Shown: positions 62,158 to 64,000 of the stretch, one piece after another
Layout: each line of letters opens with the position of its first letter
Numbering within the stretch: position 1 is the first letter of the stretch
Origin: Shewanella denitrificans OS217
GTDB taxonomy: Bacteria > Pseudomonadota > Gammaproteobacteria > Enterobacterales > Shewanellaceae
Length of the DNA: 64,000 nt
Direction: 5' to 3'
NCBI RefSeq assembly: GCF_000013765.1
Contig: NC_007954.1
Span: 3,286,001 to 3,350,000, forward strand
Made by a program: the position numbers and the translations under genes
Notes under the pieces: generated by a model
Told to the model about the DNA's origin: nothing
The model's input: the letters and a program-made list of their open reading frames with translations, nothing else
The model's database searches: none

Positions 62158-63156
62158 ATGGAAAGCCCTTTTATTCAACAATTGCTACTGGCCCACCCTG
62201 ATTTCTATATTGGCTGCTTTGTGCTATTCATGGCGCTCTTCCTCGCCCACAAATTCCCTATACCCAAAGGCTATCAGCCTTTTATTGCGCTGCATTTACT
62301 CGCGAAACAGTTAGCCAGCAAGGTCAATCACAATGACAGAAGCCAAACACAACAGTTGATTGCGGGCACCTTAGCCAGCCTATTACTCTTATTTCCTTTT
62401 TGGGCCATCGTCAGTTTTTTATTGGCGATGGCGGCCTCGCCGTGGTTTTTCGAGTTACTTGTGCTGTATGTCTGTTTAAGCGCAACCAGCTTTTCAGGCA
62501 CAGCTAGAGAAATCGCCGCCGCGCTCAAACAGCAAGAAAACCAAAGTGCTAAAACCTTGTTAGCCGATTGGGTCAGCCAAGACACCCAAGGCCTGTCTGA
62601 AGTGGGCCTAAGTAAGGCGAGCATTAGCCAACTGCTAACGCGGCCATGTTACGGTGCTATCAGTTGCATACTATTTTTTGCCATCGGCGGTTCCCCTTTA
62701 GTGCTGGCCGCTTGCATGTGCAGGCAGCTTGAGCTGAGTTGGCCGCCCTATTACCCTGCCAATCGCCATTTTGGCCGTTTTATCTATCGCCTCAATCGGA
62801 TCATCTTTTGGCTGCCTAATGGGCTGTGGAATTTTTCACTGGCTATCCAAGGTGGCAAGGTGGCAATGACAGCCTGGTTAGCGCCACCTAAATGCCGCCA
62901 TGCCTTGAGTGAGTTCCCAAGCCTCTATCTTGGGGCCAAATTATTAAACGTCGAGCTGGGCGGCCCCCAAAAAATCCCTCAAGGACGCACTCAATACCGC
63001 CTAGAGCTAGATAAAATAAAAGCCGGGAAACTGCCTAATTATCAAGACATTAATCTGGCCATTATGTTAACCCGCCGCGCCAGCCAATTCTGGATAATTT
63101 TTAGCTTGTCTATCCCGCTTATTTGGAGTGGATTAAGCTGGCTACAAAGCATGTAA
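62158..63156 (+). CDS. cbiB: Adenosylcobinamide-phosphate synthase CbiB/CobD-like
   Basis: 332 residues with several membrane helices. The CbiB order is recognisable: AHKFPIPKGYQPFIALHLLAK (in parts), CLSATSFSGTAREIAAALKQ, DWVSQDTQGLSEVGLSKASI and the domain end. It attaches aminopropanol phosphate to adenosylcobyric acid in cobalamin synthesis or salvage. The start ATG 62158 has GGAG seven bases upstream; an upstream in-frame ATG 62128 lacks one. No other cobalamin genes are in the window. Confidence 0.83.
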   Translation: MESPFIQQLLLAHPDFYIGCFVLFMALFLAHKFPIPKGYQPFIALHLLAKQLASKVNHNDRSQTQQLIAGTLASLLLLFPFWAIVSFLLAMAASPWFFELLVLYVCLSATSFSGTAREIAAALKQQENQSAKTLLADWVSQDTQGLSEVGLSKASISQLLTRPCYGAISCILFFAIGGSPLVLAACMCRQLELSWPPYYPANRHFGRFIYRLNRIIFWLPNGLWNFSLAIQGGKVAMTAWLAPPKCRHALSEFPSLYLGAKLLNVELGGPQKIPQGRTQYRLELDKIKAGKLPNYQDINLAIMLTRRASQFWIIFSLSIPLIWSGLSWLQSM

Positions 63157-63251
63157 ATTGTTTTGAAAACGAGTATCATTATGCGCATTATCAAACTCTG
63201 CCCCTAGGCAGGTGTTTAACCTTGTGTCTAACTTAACTTAGGTGCCTCATC

Positions 63252-63641
63252 TTGCTGGACAACTTACAAATATCACTGACCACACCGGCGCTGTTGTTTC
63301 CGGCGATTTCATTGCTGCTATTGGCCTACACCAATCGCTTCTTTGCCTTGGCGGCGCTTATTCGCAGCCTAAGCCCTGAGCTTAAACCTGTGCATAGCGA
63401 TCAGATCAAAAACCTGAAGCAGCGCATCACCTTGATTAAAAAAATGCAGGAAGCGGGCGTCATCAGCTTTGCCTTGTGTGTGGTGTGCATGATTTTGATT
63501 TACGCCGGCTTTAATCACTTGGGATCTGTGGTCTTTGGCATTAGCCTGTTGTTACTTTTATATTCCTTGTTGTTATCTGTGGTTGAAATTCGCATCTCTG
63601 TGGACGCACTCAATATTCACCTAAAAGAGTTGAGCAAATAG
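63252..63641 (+). CDS. DUF2721 family membrane protein
   Basis: 129 residues with three helices (about 14-33, 70-90, 92-112). The DUF2721 opening TTPALLFPAISLLLLAYTNRFFALAALIR (in parts) is clear. Start is probably TTG 63252 with AGGTG eight bases upstream. Function unknown. Its stop codon is followed immediately by the TRIC gene, so they may form one transcript with cbiB. Confidence 0.85.
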   Translation: MLDNLQISLTTPALLFPAISLLLLAYTNRFFALAALIRSLSPELKPVHSDQIKNLKQRITLIKKMQEAGVISFALCVVCMILIYAGFNHLGSVVFGISLLLLLYSLLLSVVEIRISVDALNIHLKELSK

Positions 63642-63642
63642 C

Positions 63643-64000
63643 ATGAGCCAGTGGATTTATTTCTTCGATTTGTGCGGCACCGCCGTGTTTGCCTTAACTG
63701 GCGCTATGGCGGCGGGAAAATACCGCATGGACGCCTTTGGTGTCTTGGTGCTAGCTGCAGTGACCGCCGTGGGCGGCGGCAGTATCAGGGATGCATTACT
63801 GGGGGCAACGCCGGTATTTTGGATCCGTGATCCAAATTATATTTTGGTTATTTTGGCCACCACGGCGGCTTTTTTAGTGCTGGTTCGTAAACCCCACAGG
63901 TTGCCAAACAAGACCTTGCCCATTGCCGATGCGCTGGGGTTAGCCCTGTTTACCATTATTGGTGCCGAAAAAGCCTTGTTACTAGGTACCTCTGGCATAG
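63643..64000 (+). CDS. TRIC-type cation channel family protein (UPF0126), N-terminal part
   Basis: The frame starts at ATG 63643, one base after the preceding stop, and runs off the window, giving 119 codons. MSQWIYFFDLCGTAVFALTG, AFGVLVLAAVTAVGGGSIRD and the continuation WIRDPNYILVILATTAAFL are the first half of the YicG/UPF0126 family, in which homologues form trimeric intracellular cation channels. Three to four membrane helices visible. Confidence 0.9.
   Translation, partial: MSQWIYFFDLCGTAVFALTGAMAAGKYRMDAFGVLVLAAVTAVGGGSIRDALLGATPVFWIRDPNYILVILATTAAFLVLVRKPHRLPNKTLPIADALGLALFTIIGAEKALLLGTSGI

Overview
The window is chromosomal DNA of a gammaproteobacterium, most likely a Shewanella (species not determined). 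I base this on gene order and on marker genes: an HptA-type phosphotransfer protein beside an OxyR-type regulator and gltBD; a CyaC-type membrane cyclase beside mutH; a long PheA; and a monohaem cytochrome c' next to a cytochrome b561. Base composition is moderate, but two accessory stretches (about 14.9-18.0 kb and 41.2-44.8 kb) break the conserved order and share a dispersed repeat. I see no rRNA, tRNA, prophage or CRISPR array.

Layout. 1-3.4 kb: end of slyD, a small membrane protein, trpR, cytochrome c', cytochrome b561 and the ribosome hibernation factor raiA, which has a well-placed CRP site. 3.5-8.5 kb: aromatic amino acid locus, with a Phe-rich leader peptide and attenuator in front of pheA, then the opposed aroF-tyrA pair. 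The PheA here carries a roughly 280-residue C-terminal extension that looks like a catalytically dead DAHP synthase. 8.6-12.3 kb: rpsP-rimM-trmD-rplS and ffh on the minus strand, with a terminator-like hairpin in the rpsP leader. 12.6-14.8 kb: ypjD and a CorB-type transporter gene. 14.9-18.0 kb: a mosaic of hairpin-rich repeats followed by grpB-like, DUF3617 and GNAT genes.

18.1-28.4 kb: a long minus-strand block for membrane and envelope maintenance: acpS, pdxJ, recO, era, rnc, lepB, lepA, then rseC, rseB, rseA and rpoE with a matching sigma-E promoter. 28.6-38.4 kb: nadB, ygfX, sdhE, nhaR, a secreted protein, nhaA, thyA, a TSUP permease, ptsP and rppH. The lgt gene I would expect between the TSUP gene and thyA is absent. 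38.4-39.1 kb: an AT-rich gap with a cluster of DnaA boxes in front of mutH. 40-41.1 kb: cyaC.

41.2-44.8 kb: accessory island with a RAYT/Y1-type transposase, a 65-bp tandem duplication, an AT-rich two-gene cassette (macro-domain protein plus membrane-anchored protein of unknown function) and another copy of the dispersed repeat. 44.8-53 kb: oxyR, hptA, gltB and gltD. 53-64 kb: mostly small metabolic or accessory genes (methyltransferase, nitroreductase, quinol monooxygenase, DCC protein, acyltransferase, GNAT, MFS/LysR divergent pair), then mtnN, cbiB, a DUF2721 gene and a TRIC channel gene cut by the window end. A broken second monooxygenase gene lies before mtnN.

The best candidates for something undescribed are the macro-domain/membrane-protein cassette, the PheA fusion, the DnaA-box cluster and the dispersed hairpin repeat that marks both accessory regions. 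All functional statements come from reading the sequence and recalling families; no database search was possible.
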